Assembly (NCBI GenBank): GCA_023398815.1
Contig: JAEWRW010000047.1
Span: 22,014 to 86,013, forward strand
DNA: 64,000 nt
Direction of reading: 5' to 3'
Source of the DNA: Bacillota bacterium
GTDB lineage: Bacteria > Bacillota > Clostridia > Christensenellales > UMGS416
Made by a program: the position numbers and the translations under genes. Below, one piece after another: positions 42,240 to 51,758 of this stretch. The notes under the pieces are model-generated. The model ran no database searches. It was not told where the DNA came from and saw nothing but the letters and a program-made list of their open reading frames with translations. Each line of letters opens with the position of its first letter. The first letter of the stretch is position 1.

Positions 42240-43712
42240 ATGCGCAAACAGAACGCGAAGGAGTTTTTTGGCAGCATGAAGGTGAGGTATGGCGGCTACG
42301 CCACGCTCATCACCCTTTTGGGCATCGCGCTGGTCGTGCTCTTTAACATCGGCCTGAGCAAGCTGGAGGAGAACTTCGACCTGAAGATTGATACCTCCCA
42401 AAGCCAGAAGTATACGCTGAGCGACCAGACCAAGAAGATTCTCAACAAGCTCGACCAGGATATCTACATCTACACGGTGTTTACCACCGGCAGTGAGGAT
42501 GAGAACACCGTCGAATTGCTGAAGAAGTACAAGGGCGTCTCCGGCCACATCGTGGTGGAGAATAAGGATCCCGATCTCAACCCCGGTTTCCTTCAGCAGT
42601 ACACCTCCACGGGGGAGAGTATCACGAGCGGGTCGGTCATCGTGGCAGACAAGGACGGCAAGACCTTCCGGGTGCTGGATTCCTATGACCTCTATCAGAC
42701 TTCCACCGATTCCACCACGGGGGAAACCTCCGTCACCCAGTTCAAGGCGGAGAGCTCTCTCACCTCGGCCATCAACTACATCGTGACCGGCTATATGCCC
42801 ACGGCGTGGCTGGTGCAGGGCCATGGCGAGCCGTCGCTGAGTGAGATTTCCACCATCACCACCGCCATGGGCAACGAGAATTACAACGTGGAGACCGTCA
42901 ACATCGCCCAGACGCCGGAAAAGATCAAAGAGGGCGATCTCATCATGATCATCAACCCCACCACCGACTTCTCCGAAGAGGAGCGTGCGGTGCTCAAACC
43001 CCTGATGGAGAAGGGCGGGCGCTTCCTGTTCCTGCTTGACCCCACCACGATGGGCACCAAGACCCTCGAAAACCTGGAGGCCCTGCTGAAGCTCTACAAC
43101 ATTGAGCTCAAGCGCGGCATCGTGGTGGAAGGCGAAGCCAACTACATGATCTCTAGCACGCCGGTGTATCTGACTCCCAGCATTGAGAGCCACGACATCA
43201 CCAACTCGCTGCGTACCACCAACATCCCGATCATCATTCCGCTGGGCGGGGCGCTGAAACTGCCCGATCAGCCGCCGGAGTCGACCACCACCATCACCCC
43301 CTTGCTGGAGACTTCCGAATCCTCCTACCTCAAGGCGGTAGACAGCGCCACCATCGAGAAGGCCGATGGCGATGAAGAAGGACCCTTTGTGGTGGCCGCC
43401 ACGGTGGAGAACACCAACAGCAGCAACACCGACGAGAACGCCCGCATCTTCATCGCGTACAACACGGCCTTTGTGACCGAATCCAATTTGGTGAACTATT
43501 CGTCCAACCAGGATTTCTTCCTCAACGCGGCGTCGTGGATGCGCAACAGCGAGGATGGCATCTACATTCGTGCCAAGTCGCTGAGTAATCCTGTTCTGGT
43601 CTTCAAGAGTCAGGCCCAGTTGCTGTCGGTTCTGGTCATCTCAGTGCTGCTGGTCCCCGTACTCATGCTGGTCGCTGGTATCATGATTTACCTGCGGCGC
43701 AAGCACCTGTAA
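42240..43712 (+). CDS. GldG-like ABC-associated auxiliary protein
   Basis: The 490-residue protein has an N-terminal membrane helix (about 17-37, TLITLLGIALVVLFNIGL), a large extracytoplasmic domain of the ABC_transp_aux type (LSDQTKKILNKLDQDIYIYTVF, LVQGHGEPSL) and a C-terminal membrane helix (about 460-485). I prefer the ATG at 42240 with GAGGT upstream; an ATG at 42219 overlaps the permease gene. It likely forms the periplasmic-side part of the GldA/F complex. Confidence 0.85.
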   Translation: MRKQNAKEFFGSMKVRYGGYATLITLLGIALVVLFNIGLSKLEENFDLKIDTSQSQKYTLSDQTKKILNKLDQDIYIYTVFTTGSEDENTVELLKKYKGVSGHIVVENKDPDLNPGFLQQYTSTGESITSGSVIVADKDGKTFRVLDSYDLYQTSTDSTTGETSVTQFKAESSLTSAINYIVTGYMPTAWLVQGHGEPSLSEISTITTAMGNENYNVETVNIAQTPEKIKEGDLIMIINPTTDFSEEERAVLKPLMEKGGRFLFLLDPTTMGTKTLENLEALLKLYNIELKRGIVVEGEANYMISSTPVYLTPSIESHDITNSLRTTNIPIIIPLGGALKLPDQPPESTTTITPLLETSESSYLKAVDSATIEKADGDEEGPFVVAATVENTNSSNTDENARIFIAYNTAFVTESNLVNYSSNQDFFLNAASWMRNSEDGIYIRAKSLSNPVLVFKSQAQLLSVLVISVLLVPVLMLVAGIMIYLRRKHL

Positions 43713-43735
43713 GGAAGGGACGGGGTGGTGCCAAA

Positions 43736-45166
43736 ATGAAGATGAAACGCAACCTCATCATACTGGCGGTGGTGCTGGTGCTGGCCGTTGGGCTGGTCAT
43801 CGGCGCCCCGTATCTCAAGCCTGCGGTGGAGCCTACGCCTACCGCGACGGTCGAGGTGGAGTACCTGACACAGTACGCCGCTGTGGACGTGAAACAAGTG
43901 CAGCTGCACAACGCCACCGGCGACCTGACGCTGGAGTACGATGCCGACGCCGACACCGTCTCCCTGCAGGGGGACACCGCCGCGCTGGATCAGACCTCCT
44001 CCATCAACGTACTCAGCAACCTGGCCACCGTGTCGGTAGAGCGCGTCATTGACGAGAACCCCACAGACCTGGAGCAGTTCGGGCTGAAGACCCCGCAGGC
44101 AACGGCGACCGTTACCTTTAAGGACGGAGCCACCGCCACCTACCTGCTGGGCAAGGCCGCTGGCACCAGCAGCACTTACTACCTCATGAAAGAGGGCGAC
44201 AAACGGGTGCTGACCGTGTGGACCAGCGTGGCCACGGCCATGACGTCCACCCGGGACTCCCTGCTGGCCAAGACGACCATCGGGCTCACCCAAACTGACA
44301 TTCGCACCGTGACGGTACGCAAGAACGGCCAGGATTATTATTCCTTCACCGACCAGGACGAGCTGGGCGATGTGGGCACGTTCGCGTGGATCATCACCTC
44401 CCCCTGGAAGCGCAGCGCCGATGTGGACAAGCTGGCCGAGATCACCGAGGGTATCGCCGGAATGGCGGTCAACGAGGTGGTCAACGGGAACCCCACCCAG
44501 GCGGATCTGGCCACCTATGGGTTGGACAGCCCCCAGGCCGAAGTCATCGCCGTGGGGGAGAACAAGACCGTGGATCTGTTCATCGGCGGCGAGGAAGGAA
44601 GCCTATACTACTACGTGAAGTTTACCGACGACAACAAGGTTTACACCATGGCCAAGACGTCGCTGGCCTTCATCGACTCCGACCCCTACACGCTGACGGA
44701 CGATATGATTTTGCTCGTGAACATCGCCAAGGTCAGCGGTCTCAAGGTTGACTGCCTGGGCGTGAGCGGGGAGATCGACATCAAGCAGGTGCCGGTGCTG
44801 GATAGCAAGGGCAACCCGAAGCAGAACTCCAACGGCACCGATATCTATACCCAGGAGTTCACCATGGATGGCAAGGTGCTGGATGAGGACATCGGGCGGA
44901 CCTATTATCGGGCGCCCATCGCCATCACCACCCACAGCTACATCGAGGATGGCTGGAAGCCGACCGGTGCCGCGGTTGGAACGATCACATTCACCCGCAC
45001 CAGCAACCCCAAGACTGTGACGCTCAAGGTCTATGCCTACGACCAGGATTTCTACGCCGTGACGCTGGACGACGAGGATTACTTCCGCGTCACCACCGAT
45101 CGTATTCAGACCGTGGCTGATGACCTCACAAAGCTAAAGAACGGCACATTGGAAGCCGTAGACTGA
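43736..45166 (+). CDS. DUF4340 domain-containing membrane-anchored protein
   Basis: The 476-residue protein has one N-terminal membrane helix (LIILAVVLVLAVGLVIGA) followed by a beta-rich extracytoplasmic region with repeated DUF4340 units (LEQFGLKTPQATATVTF; LATYGLDSPQAEVIAVG). DUF4340 proteins are regular neighbours of GldG in such ABC operons, suggesting a surface or substrate-contacting component. It ends the four-gene operon. Confidence 0.88.
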   Translation: MKMKRNLIILAVVLVLAVGLVIGAPYLKPAVEPTPTATVEVEYLTQYAAVDVKQVQLHNATGDLTLEYDADADTVSLQGDTAALDQTSSINVLSNLATVSVERVIDENPTDLEQFGLKTPQATATVTFKDGATATYLLGKAAGTSSTYYLMKEGDKRVLTVWTSVATAMTSTRDSLLAKTTIGLTQTDIRTVTVRKNGQDYYSFTDQDELGDVGTFAWIITSPWKRSADVDKLAEITEGIAGMAVNEVVNGNPTQADLATYGLDSPQAEVIAVGENKTVDLFIGGEEGSLYYYVKFTDDNKVYTMAKTSLAFIDSDPYTLTDDMILLVNIAKVSGLKVDCLGVSGEIDIKQVPVLDSKGNPKQNSNGTDIYTQEFTMDGKVLDEDIGRTYYRAPIAITTHSYIEDGWKPTGAAVGTITFTRTSNPKTVTLKVYAYDQDFYAVTLDDEDYFRVTTDRIQTVADDLTKLKNGTLEAVD

Positions 45167-45182
45167 GTAACCACAAACTTGG

Positions 45183-45211
45183 AGCGGGTCCGCCATGGTG
45201 GTGGACCCGCT
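45183..45211 (+). terminator. Intrinsic terminator of the Gld-like operon
   Basis: AGCGGGTCC/GGACCCGCT (45183-45191, 45203-45211) with an inner GCCA/TGGT pairing, followed by TTCCTG. Confidence 0.7.
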
Positions 45212-45252
45212 TTCCTGTGTTCGGCGTGCGCTATCCAAGGCGGGCTTTTCTA

Positions 45253-45261
45253 TGTTATAAT
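45253..45261 (+). promoter_or_regulatory. Extended -10 promoter of degV-lar-guaA operon
   Basis: TGTTATAAT is a consensus extended -10 element (TGnTATAAT); no good -35 was seen. It lies 35 nt before the degV start. Confidence 0.5.
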
Positions 45262-45295
45262 ATGAAACACAATTTTGTTGCAGAGGATGGTTGGG

Positions 45296-46150
45296 GTGAA
45301 TCCAATACAGTTGGTCGCAGACAGTACCTGCGATCTTTCCCTGGAGTTGATCGAGCGCTATCATATTTCCATCGTACCGCTTTATGTTACCATGGGGGAC
45401 GAAAGCCATAAGGACGACAACCGGCTCAGCAAGCAAGCGATGTTTGACTACACCGCCCGCACCAAGCAGACGCCCAAAACGGCCGCCGCCACCATCGACG
45501 ACTATCTCCAGGAGTTCCGCCGGCATGTGGAGGCCGGGCGGGACGTGGTGTATGTGGGCATCTCCTCCAAGATGTCCTCCACCGTCTCCAACGCCGTCAT
45601 CGCCGCACGCGAGCTACCCGAAGGAGCTGTCGAGGTGGTGGACTCCGAGAACCTCTCCACAGGCATTGGCCTGCTGGTGCTGCTAGCGGCACGGTTGGCA
45701 CAGCAGGGGAAGAACGCCGCCGAGATTGCCAGTACGCTGCGTGCCGGCGTGGGCCGGGTACGCGCCAGCTTTGTCATTGACACACTCATGTACCTTTACC
45801 GCGGCGGCCGCTGCAGCGCGGTGCAGGCCTTCGGTGCCAACGCTCTCAACCTGAAACCTGAGATTGTGGTGACCGACGGACAGATGCACCCCGACCGCAA
45901 ATACCGCGGCAACATCGTGCGCTGCGCGCAGAAGTACGCCGAAGACGTGCTGAACGCCGCCGTGCGGCCCGACCCAAGCTGCGTGTTCATCACCTATTCA
46001 CCCAGTGACCCGGCGTTGGTGGAAGCCGTACGCCAGGTGGTGGAGGAACGGGGTATCTTTGAGGAAATCCATCTGACCGACGCGGGCAGCGTGGTCACCA
46101 GCCACTGCGGCCCCAACACCATTGGCGTGCTGTACATGGAGCAAGAATGA
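45296..46150 (+). CDS. DegV family protein, second copy
   Basis: The 284-residue DegV/FakB-type protein has LVADSTCDLSLELI, TPKTAAATIDD, YVGISSKMSSTVSN and a C-terminal HCGPNTIGVL. It is distant from the copy at 31313 (for example Lys-Met-Ser-Ser instead of Gly-Leu-Ser-Gly in the lipid site), so a different fatty acid preference is plausible. I chose the GTG at 45296 (MNPIQLVADSTCDL) because it gives the same length as the other DegV and has GAGG 9 nt upstream; ATG 45287 and TTG 45275 are alternatives. It leads a run of closely spaced genes up to guaA. Confidence 0.85.
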   Translation: MNPIQLVADSTCDLSLELIERYHISIVPLYVTMGDESHKDDNRLSKQAMFDYTARTKQTPKTAAATIDDYLQEFRRHVEAGRDVVYVGISSKMSSTVSNAVIAARELPEGAVEVVDSENLSTGIGLLVLLAARLAQQGKNAAEIASTLRAGVGRVRASFVIDTLMYLYRGGRCSAVQAFGANALNLKPEIVVTDGQMHPDRKYRGNIVRCAQKYAEDVLNAAVRPDPSCVFITYSPSDPALVEAVRQVVEERGIFEEIHLTDAGSVVTSHCGPNTIGVLYMEQE

Positions 46151-46161
46151 GGGGGAACAAC

Positions 46162-47286
46162 ATGAATTACCGTAAGTTTGGCAACACTGGGTTTGACATC
46201 TCCGTCCTGGGGTTCGGGGCCATGCGCCTGCCCCAGAAGGAAGTGAACGGTGAGCAGGTCTTTGACTATGAGGAGAGCGTGCGCATCATCCACCGCGCCT
46301 TCGAGCTGGGCGTCAACTACATCGACACCGCGCCCTACTACTGCAACAAAGAGAGCGAGATCATCGTAGGCCGCGCCCTGAAGGGCTGGCGTGATCGGGT
46401 GAAGGTCTCCACCAAGTGCCCGCTGGATGACTGTGACACCCCCGAGAAGGTTCGCGCCATGCTGGAGCTGTCCTTGAAAAAGCTGGACGTCGATACCATC
46501 GACTTCTACCATTGCTGGGGCATTGGGTGGGAGACGTACGAGAAGACCATCCGCGGCGCCGTGTTGGAGGAACTCCAGAAGGCCAAGGCTGAGGGGCTGA
46601 TCCAGCACCTGTCCTTCTCCTTCCACGATGTGCCGGAGAGCATGATCAAGCTCGTCGACACCGGCGTGTTTGAGTCGGTGCTCTGTCAATACAACCTGTT
46701 GGATCGCTCCAACGAGCAGGCGCTGGCCCACGCCACAGCCAATGGCCTGGGCACCGTCGTGATGGGCCCGGTGGGTGGTGGGCGCTTGGGCGCGCCGTCT
46801 GCGGTCATTCAATCCATGCTGCCCGGCGGCACCCGCAGCAGCGCGGAAACGGCGCTTCGCTATGTCCTCTCCAACCCCAATGTGTGCTGCGCCCTCTCGG
46901 GCATGGGCACCCTTGCCATGGTGGAGGAAAACTGCGAAATCGCTTCCCGTCCGTCCACGCTGACCGAGGCCGAAAAGGCCCAGGTGCTGGCATCGATGGA
47001 GGAGAAGAAGAAGCTGGCCGAGCTCTACTGCACTGGCTGCGGCTACTGTATGCCCTGCCCCCAGGGGGTGGACATCCCGAAGAACTTTGAGATCATGAAC
47101 CTGCACCGGGTGTATGGCCTGACCGAGGCCGCCCGTGGGCAGTATGGCAACCTGGGCAAGGGCTGGGCGGCCAAGAGCCTGCCGGCCAGCGCGTGCATCG
47201 AGTGCGGCCTGTGCGAGGAGAAGTGCCCCCAGCACATCGAGATCCGCCGCAACCTCAAGGAAACCCACGAGGCACTGGCGCGCTGA
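46162..47286 (+). CDS. Aldo/keto reductase with C-terminal 4Fe-4S ferredoxin domain
   Basis: The 374-residue protein has an AKR barrel (RKFGNTGFDISVLGFGAMRLP; DTAPYY, with the catalytic tyrosine region) and a C-terminal double-cluster domain with CTGCGYCMPCPQGV and CIECGLCEEKCPQ. This AKR-ferredoxin architecture is widespread in anaerobes; it probably couples carbonyl reduction or alcohol oxidation to ferredoxin, but its substrate is unknown. GAGGGGG precedes the ATG at 46162. Its stop overlaps the larE start by 1 nt, tying it to the lar genes. Confidence 0.88.
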   Translation: MNYRKFGNTGFDISVLGFGAMRLPQKEVNGEQVFDYEESVRIIHRAFELGVNYIDTAPYYCNKESEIIVGRALKGWRDRVKVSTKCPLDDCDTPEKVRAMLELSLKKLDVDTIDFYHCWGIGWETYEKTIRGAVLEELQKAKAEGLIQHLSFSFHDVPESMIKLVDTGVFESVLCQYNLLDRSNEQALAHATANGLGTVVMGPVGGGRLGAPSAVIQSMLPGGTRSSAETALRYVLSNPNVCCALSGMGTLAMVEENCEIASRPSTLTEAEKAQVLASMEEKKKLAELYCTGCGYCMPCPQGVDIPKNFEIMNLHRVYGLTEAARGQYGNLGKGWAAKSLPASACIECGLCEEKCPQHIEIRRNLKETHEALAR

Positions 47287-48110
47287 TGGGGAACTGGAAG
47301 GCCTTTGAGGACGACATCCGTGGGCTGGGGAAGGTGGCAATCGCCTTCTCCGGTGGGGTGGACAGCGCGCTGCTGGTGCGCCTCTGCGCCGACCTTTTGG
47401 GCCCGCCCAACGTATTGGCGCTGACGGCGGTGACCCAGCTGCAGGCACGGCGGGAGCTTGGGGAAGCCCGCGACATCGCAGCACTTGCCGGTGTGCGGCT
47501 GGTGGAGGTTGAACTCGACGCCCTGGCCGTGCCGGAGGTGCGTGCCAACCCAACCGACCGCTGCTACCACTGCAAGCGGAACATCTTCACGACACTCCTC
47601 ACCTACGCCCGGCAGGAGGGATTTGAAGCCCTGCTGGACGGCACCAATGCCTCTGACCGTGGGGACTACCGGCCGGGGCACCGGGCCGTGAAGGAGCTTG
47701 GGGTGCATAGCCCCTTTGACCGGGCCGACATCACCAAGGCCGAGATCCGGGAGAAGTCCCAATCCTTGGGCCTACCCAACTGGAACGCGCCGGCGGCGGC
47801 CTGCCTTGCCTCCCGCGTGCCCTATGGCACCGCGCTCGATGAGGAGACTCTCCGCCGGGTGGAGCGGGCCGAGGAAGCCCTGCTGGCCCGGGGGTTCCGG
47901 GGCTGCCGGGTGCGGGTGCACGGGCCGGTTGCCCGCATCGAGACACCGGCCGACGACATTGCAAGGCTGGCCGCGCCCGACGTCCGCGAGGGTCTTGCCA
48001 GCGAACTCAAGGCCTTGGGCTTTGACTTTGTAGCGCTGGATTTGACCGGCTACCGCATGGGCAGCCTCAACAGTGCCATTGAAAAGGAAGAGAAACGTGC
48101 AGAGCGATAA
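47286..48110 (+). CDS. larE: ATP-dependent sacrificial sulfur transferase LarE
   Basis: The 274-residue PP-loop enzyme has SGGVDS (22-27), CYHCKR (93-98) and PAAACLASR with C173. In cysteine-type LarE that single cysteine is converted to dehydroalanine to supply sulfur to the pyridinium biscarboxylic acid nucleotide, a step in nickel-pincer nucleotide synthesis. This is the sacrificial-cysteine type rather than the 4Fe-4S type, as the extra cluster cysteines are not evident. The start overlaps the AKR stop; it overlaps larB by 14 nt. Confidence 0.93.
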   Translation: MGNWKAFEDDIRGLGKVAIAFSGGVDSALLVRLCADLLGPPNVLALTAVTQLQARRELGEARDIAALAGVRLVEVELDALAVPEVRANPTDRCYHCKRNIFTTLLTYARQEGFEALLDGTNASDRGDYRPGHRAVKELGVHSPFDRADITKAEIREKSQSLGLPNWNAPAAACLASRVPYGTALDEETLRRVERAEEALLARGFRGCRVRVHGPVARIETPADDIARLAAPDVREGLASELKALGFDFVALDLTGYRMGSLNSAIEKEEKRAER

Positions 48111-48849
48111 CATCAAAGCATTGCTGGAGGGGGTCAAGGACGGCTCCGTCGCCATCGATCAGGCGATGGAGAAGCTGTCCGGGCTGCCCTTTGAAGACCT
48201 GGGCTACGCCAAGGTTGACCACCACCGGGCGCTGCGCACCGGGTACCCCGAGGTCATTTACTGCGCCGGCAAAACGAACGAGCAGATTCAGGGCATTGTG
48301 AGCCGCATGATGGCCCATGACGACAGCAATATCCTGGGCACCCGTGCCACCCCCGACATGGCGGCTGCTGTGCGGGCCGTGGCACCGGACGCTGAGTATT
48401 TCGAGGCCGCCCGTTGCATCTTTGTGCGCCGGCGGCCGGTTGTGCCCCATCCGGGCAGTTTCGTGGCCGTCGTCACCGGCGGCACGTCAGATTTGCCGGT
48501 GGCCGAGGAGGCCGCCATCACCGCCGAGGTGTTTGGCAATGAGGTGCGGCGGGTCTACGACGTGGGCGTGGCCGGCATCCACCGGCTCTTCGCGCAGATG
48601 GAAACACTGCGGGGCGCGCGGGTGCTGGTGGTCGCCGCAGGCATGGAGGGCGCACTGCCCAGCGTGGTCGCCGGCCTTGTGGATAAGCCCGTCATTGCCG
48701 TGCCCACCAGCGTGGGTTACGGTGCCAACTTCGGCGGCCTGTCGGCGCTCCTCACCATGATCAACTCCTGCGCCAGCGGCATTTCGGTCGTGAACATCGA
48801 CAATGGCTTCGGCGCTGGTTTCTTGGCATCCATGATCAACAAGCTGTGA
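48097..48849 (+). CDS. larB: Nickel-pincer cofactor synthase LarB (carboxylase/hydrolase)
   Basis: The 250-residue protein has a PurE-like (NCAIR mutase) C-terminal domain with VVTGGTSDLPVAEEA and VAAGMEGALPSVVAGL. LarB carboxylates nicotinic acid adenine dinucleotide and releases AMP, the first step of nickel-pincer nucleotide synthesis. The GTG at 48097 has AAGGAAGAG upstream and yields the usual short N-terminus; upstream codons in the frame overlap larE further. Confidence 0.93.
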   Translation: MQSDNIKALLEGVKDGSVAIDQAMEKLSGLPFEDLGYAKVDHHRALRTGYPEVIYCAGKTNEQIQGIVSRMMAHDDSNILGTRATPDMAAAVRAVAPDAEYFEAARCIFVRRRPVVPHPGSFVAVVTGGTSDLPVAEEAAITAEVFGNEVRRVYDVGVAGIHRLFAQMETLRGARVLVVAAGMEGALPSVVAGLVDKPVIAVPTSVGYGANFGGLSALLTMINSCASGISVVNIDNGFGAGFLASMINKL

Positions 48850-48860
48850 TGGGGGATGGA

Positions 48861-50063
48861 ATGAAGGTTCTGTATTTGGATTGCCCGGCGGGCATCAGCG
48901 GCGACATGACGCTGGGGGCCCTGCTGGATTTGGGTGTGGACGAGGCCGCCCTGCGGGCCGAGCTTGCCAAGCTGGGCCTGACGGGGGAGTATGAGATGAC
49001 GGTGGCGAAGGCCGAAAAGCGCGGCATCACCGGCACCCATGCCAAGGTGAAGCTGGCCCACGACCACCACGCCGTCAACGACCACGAGCACGAGCATCAC
49101 CACCATCACCGGCACCTTTCGGATATCATCGAGCTCATCGAGCAATCCGGCCTCAAACCCGCCGTGCGGGAGCGGGCCGTTTCGCTCTTTCAGGAGCTGG
49201 CCCGTGCCGAGGGCAAGGTGCACGGCGTCCCGCCGGAGGAAGTTAACTTTCACGAGGTCGGCGCAGTCGATTCCATCGTGGACATCGTGGGCGTCTGCAT
49301 TGGGATGGACATGGTGGGCGCCGACCGGGTGCTGTTCTCGGCCATCAATACCGGCTCCGGCCAGGTGCGCTGCCAGCACGGGCTAATGCCGGTGCCGGCC
49401 CCCGCCACGGCGGAGCTCTTAACCGGCGTGCTGAGCTACACCGATGGCACCCAGAGCGAGCTGACGACCCCTACCGGGGCGCTCATTGCACGCAGCTTCG
49501 GCCAGGGTTTCGGCCCGCTGCCGCCGGTCGTCATCGATCGGGTGGGTTATGGCCTGGGTACCAAGGAGTTTGACTTCCCCAACGCCGTGCGGGCGCTGCT
49601 GTGCCACACGGCCGAGGTCGCCGAGGCGCAGACCGTCTGGCAGCTGGAGTGCAACATTGACAACATGACCGGCGAAGCCGCGGGCTACGCCATGGAAAAG
49701 GTGCTGGCCGCCGGGGCACTGGATGTGTGGTTCACGCCCATCACCATGAAGAAGAACCGGCCAGCCATTCTGTGTGCGGCCCTTTGTGACGACGCCCACC
49801 GCCCGGCGGTGGAGACGGCGCTGCTCACCCACACTACAACCCTCGGCGTGCGCCGGGTGGCCATGGAGCGCACTACGCTGCCGCGCCGCATGGTGACGGT
49901 GGAGACCGCCTGGGGCCCGGTGCGCGTGAAGGTGGCTGACGGCCCCGCCGGCCCCAAGATCGCGCCGGAGTACGACGACTGCCGCGCCGCCGCCGAGGCC
50001 AGCGGCCAATCCCTGTTGACAGTTACCGCCGAGGCCCAGCGCCTGGCGGCACTCAAATTTTAG
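48861..50063 (+). CDS. larC: Nickel-pincer cofactor synthase LarC (nickel insertase)
   Basis: The 400-residue CTP-dependent cyclometallase inserts nickel into the pincer nucleotide. It starts MKVLYLDCPAGISGDMTLGALLDLG and carries a histidine-rich stretch (about residues 70-85, HEHEHHHHHRH) typical of nickel-binding LarC, then FHEVGAVDSIVDI. In some lactobacilli larC is split by a programmed frameshift; here it is one intact frame. larA (lactate racemase) or another client is not in the window. guaA follows by 15 nt. Confidence 0.94.
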   Translation: MKVLYLDCPAGISGDMTLGALLDLGVDEAALRAELAKLGLTGEYEMTVAKAEKRGITGTHAKVKLAHDHHAVNDHEHEHHHHHRHLSDIIELIEQSGLKPAVRERAVSLFQELARAEGKVHGVPPEEVNFHEVGAVDSIVDIVGVCIGMDMVGADRVLFSAINTGSGQVRCQHGLMPVPAPATAELLTGVLSYTDGTQSELTTPTGALIARSFGQGFGPLPPVVIDRVGYGLGTKEFDFPNAVRALLCHTAEVAEAQTVWQLECNIDNMTGEAAGYAMEKVLAAGALDVWFTPITMKKNRPAILCAALCDDAHRPAVETALLTHTTTLGVRRVAMERTTLPRRMVTVETAWGPVRVKVADGPAGPKIAPEYDDCRAAAEASGQSLLTVTAEAQRLAALKF

Positions 50064-50078
50064 TTTCGGAGGAACCAC

Positions 50079-51614
50079 ATGCATCAGGAAACGGTGCTGG
50101 TACTGGACTTTGGGGGCCAGTACAACCAACTGATCGCCCGCCGGGTGCGGCAGGCGCACGTGTACAGCGAGATCCTGCCCTACACCGCCCCGATGGAGCG
50201 CATCCGCGCGCTCAATCCCAAGGGCATCATCTTCACCGGCGGCCCTAACAGCGTCTATGACGAGGGTTCCCCGCTGGCCAACCCGGAGATCTTTACCCTG
50301 GGTGTGCCGATCCTCGGCATCTGCTATGGCGCGCAGGTCTTCGGCCACATGCTGGGTGGCAAGGTTGGCCCGGCCGGCCGGCGGGAGTATGGCCGCGTCG
50401 CCATCCGCCACAGCGGGGATTCGCCGCTCTTCACCGGCATCGAGGCCGATATGGAGTGCTGGATGAGCCACACCGACCAGGTGCTGACCGCGCCTGCGGG
50501 TTTCCGCATCACCGCCGCCAGCGACACCTGCCCGGTGGCCGCCATGGAGGACGCCGCCCGCAAGCTCTATGCCGTGCAGTTCCACCCCGAGGTCATGCAC
50601 ACCCCCCGCGGCCAGAAGCTGCTGGAGAACTTCCTCTACGAGGTGTGCGGCTGCGGCGGGCTGTGGACGATGGATTCCTTCGCCCGGGAGGCTGTGGAGA
50701 GCATCCGCCGCAAGGTTGGCGACCGCAAGGTGCTGCTGGCCCTCTCGGGCGGTGTCGATTCGTCGGTGGCGGCGGTGCTCTTGAATGAAGCCGTGGGCCA
50801 GAACCTGACCTGCATCTTCGTCGACCATGGCCTGCTGCGCAAGGACGAGGGCGACCAGGTGGAGAGCACCTTCAAGGGCAAGTTTGGGCTCAACATGATA
50901 CGCGTCAACGTTGAGGAGCGGTTCCTCACCAAGCTCGCTGGGGTTTCTGACCCCGAGCGCAAGCGCAAGATCATCGGCGAGGAGTTCATCCGCGTCTTTG
51001 AGGAGGAGGCCAAGAAGATTGGTCACGTCCATTACTTGGCGCAGGGCACGATCTACCCCGATGTGGTGGAGTCGGGCGCGGGGCACGCCGCGGTCATCAA
51101 GAGCCACCACAACGTGGGCGGCCTGCCGGACTATGTGGATTTTGAGGAGATCCTCGAGCCTCTGCGCGACCTCTTCAAGGACGAGGTGCGCGCCGTGGGG
51201 GAGGAACTAGGCATCCCGGCGGCCCTGGTGTGGCGGCAGCCTTTCCCGGGCCCCGGCCTTGCCATCCGTGTATTGGGGGAGGTCACCCCGGCTAAGCTCG
51301 CCATCCTGCGGGAGGCCGACGCCATCTACCGCGAGGAGATCGCCAAGGCCGGGCTTGACCGTGACGTGTGGCAGTACTTCGCTGTGCTCACCGACCAGCG
51401 CACCGTGGGCGTGATGGGCGACAGCCGCACCTACGACTATCTGCTGGCGCTGCGCGCGGTCACCTCGGTGGACGCAATGACCGCTGACTGGGCACACTTG
51501 CCCTACGACTTGCTGGCGAAGGTCAGCAACCGCATCATCAACGAGGTGCCCCACATCAACCGCATCGTGTACGACATCACCTCCAAGCCTCCGGGCACGA
51601 TTGAGTGGGAGTGA
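50079..51614 (+). CDS. guaA: GMP synthase (glutamine-hydrolysing)
   Basis: The 511-residue enzyme converts XMP to GMP with glutamine and ATP. It has an N-terminal class I glutamine amidotransferase (C82 in GICYGAQ; QFHPEV), an ATP-pyrophosphatase domain with LSGGVDSS and the C-terminal dimerisation domain ending ITSKPPGTIEWE. CGGAGGAACCAC precedes the ATG. It is last in the degV-AKR-larEBC run, with a terminator 44 nt after the stop. Confidence 0.97.
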   Translation: MHQETVLVLDFGGQYNQLIARRVRQAHVYSEILPYTAPMERIRALNPKGIIFTGGPNSVYDEGSPLANPEIFTLGVPILGICYGAQVFGHMLGGKVGPAGRREYGRVAIRHSGDSPLFTGIEADMECWMSHTDQVLTAPAGFRITAASDTCPVAAMEDAARKLYAVQFHPEVMHTPRGQKLLENFLYEVCGCGGLWTMDSFAREAVESIRRKVGDRKVLLALSGGVDSSVAAVLLNEAVGQNLTCIFVDHGLLRKDEGDQVESTFKGKFGLNMIRVNVEERFLTKLAGVSDPERKRKIIGEEFIRVFEEEAKKIGHVHYLAQGTIYPDVVESGAGHAAVIKSHHNVGGLPDYVDFEEILEPLRDLFKDEVRAVGEELGIPAALVWRQPFPGPGLAIRVLGEVTPAKLAILREADAIYREEIAKAGLDRDVWQYFAVLTDQRTVGVMGDSRTYDYLLALRAVTSVDAMTADWAHLPYDLLAKVSNRIINEVPHINRIVYDITSKPPGTIEWE

Positions 51615-51657
51615 GCACATAAGCAAATTGGATCCGCATATGGTATAAAGGATAGGA

Positions 51658-51690
51658 AGCCCATGCGTAGAGTATCGCATGGGCTCTTTT
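51658..51690 (+). terminator. Intrinsic terminator of guaA operon
   Basis: AGCCCATGCG/CGCATGGGCT (51658-51667, 51676-51685), 8-nt loop, then CTTTTCTT. Confidence 0.8.
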
Positions 51691-51758
51691 CTTGGAGCTT
51701 TAATAGTTTCTTTATTTGCACTATAATTGGTCATAGATTAGTAAGCGAGGTTGTGGAG

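Noticed and set aside
48861..50063. Programmed frameshift in larC
   Set aside because: The gene is one continuous 400-codon frame.
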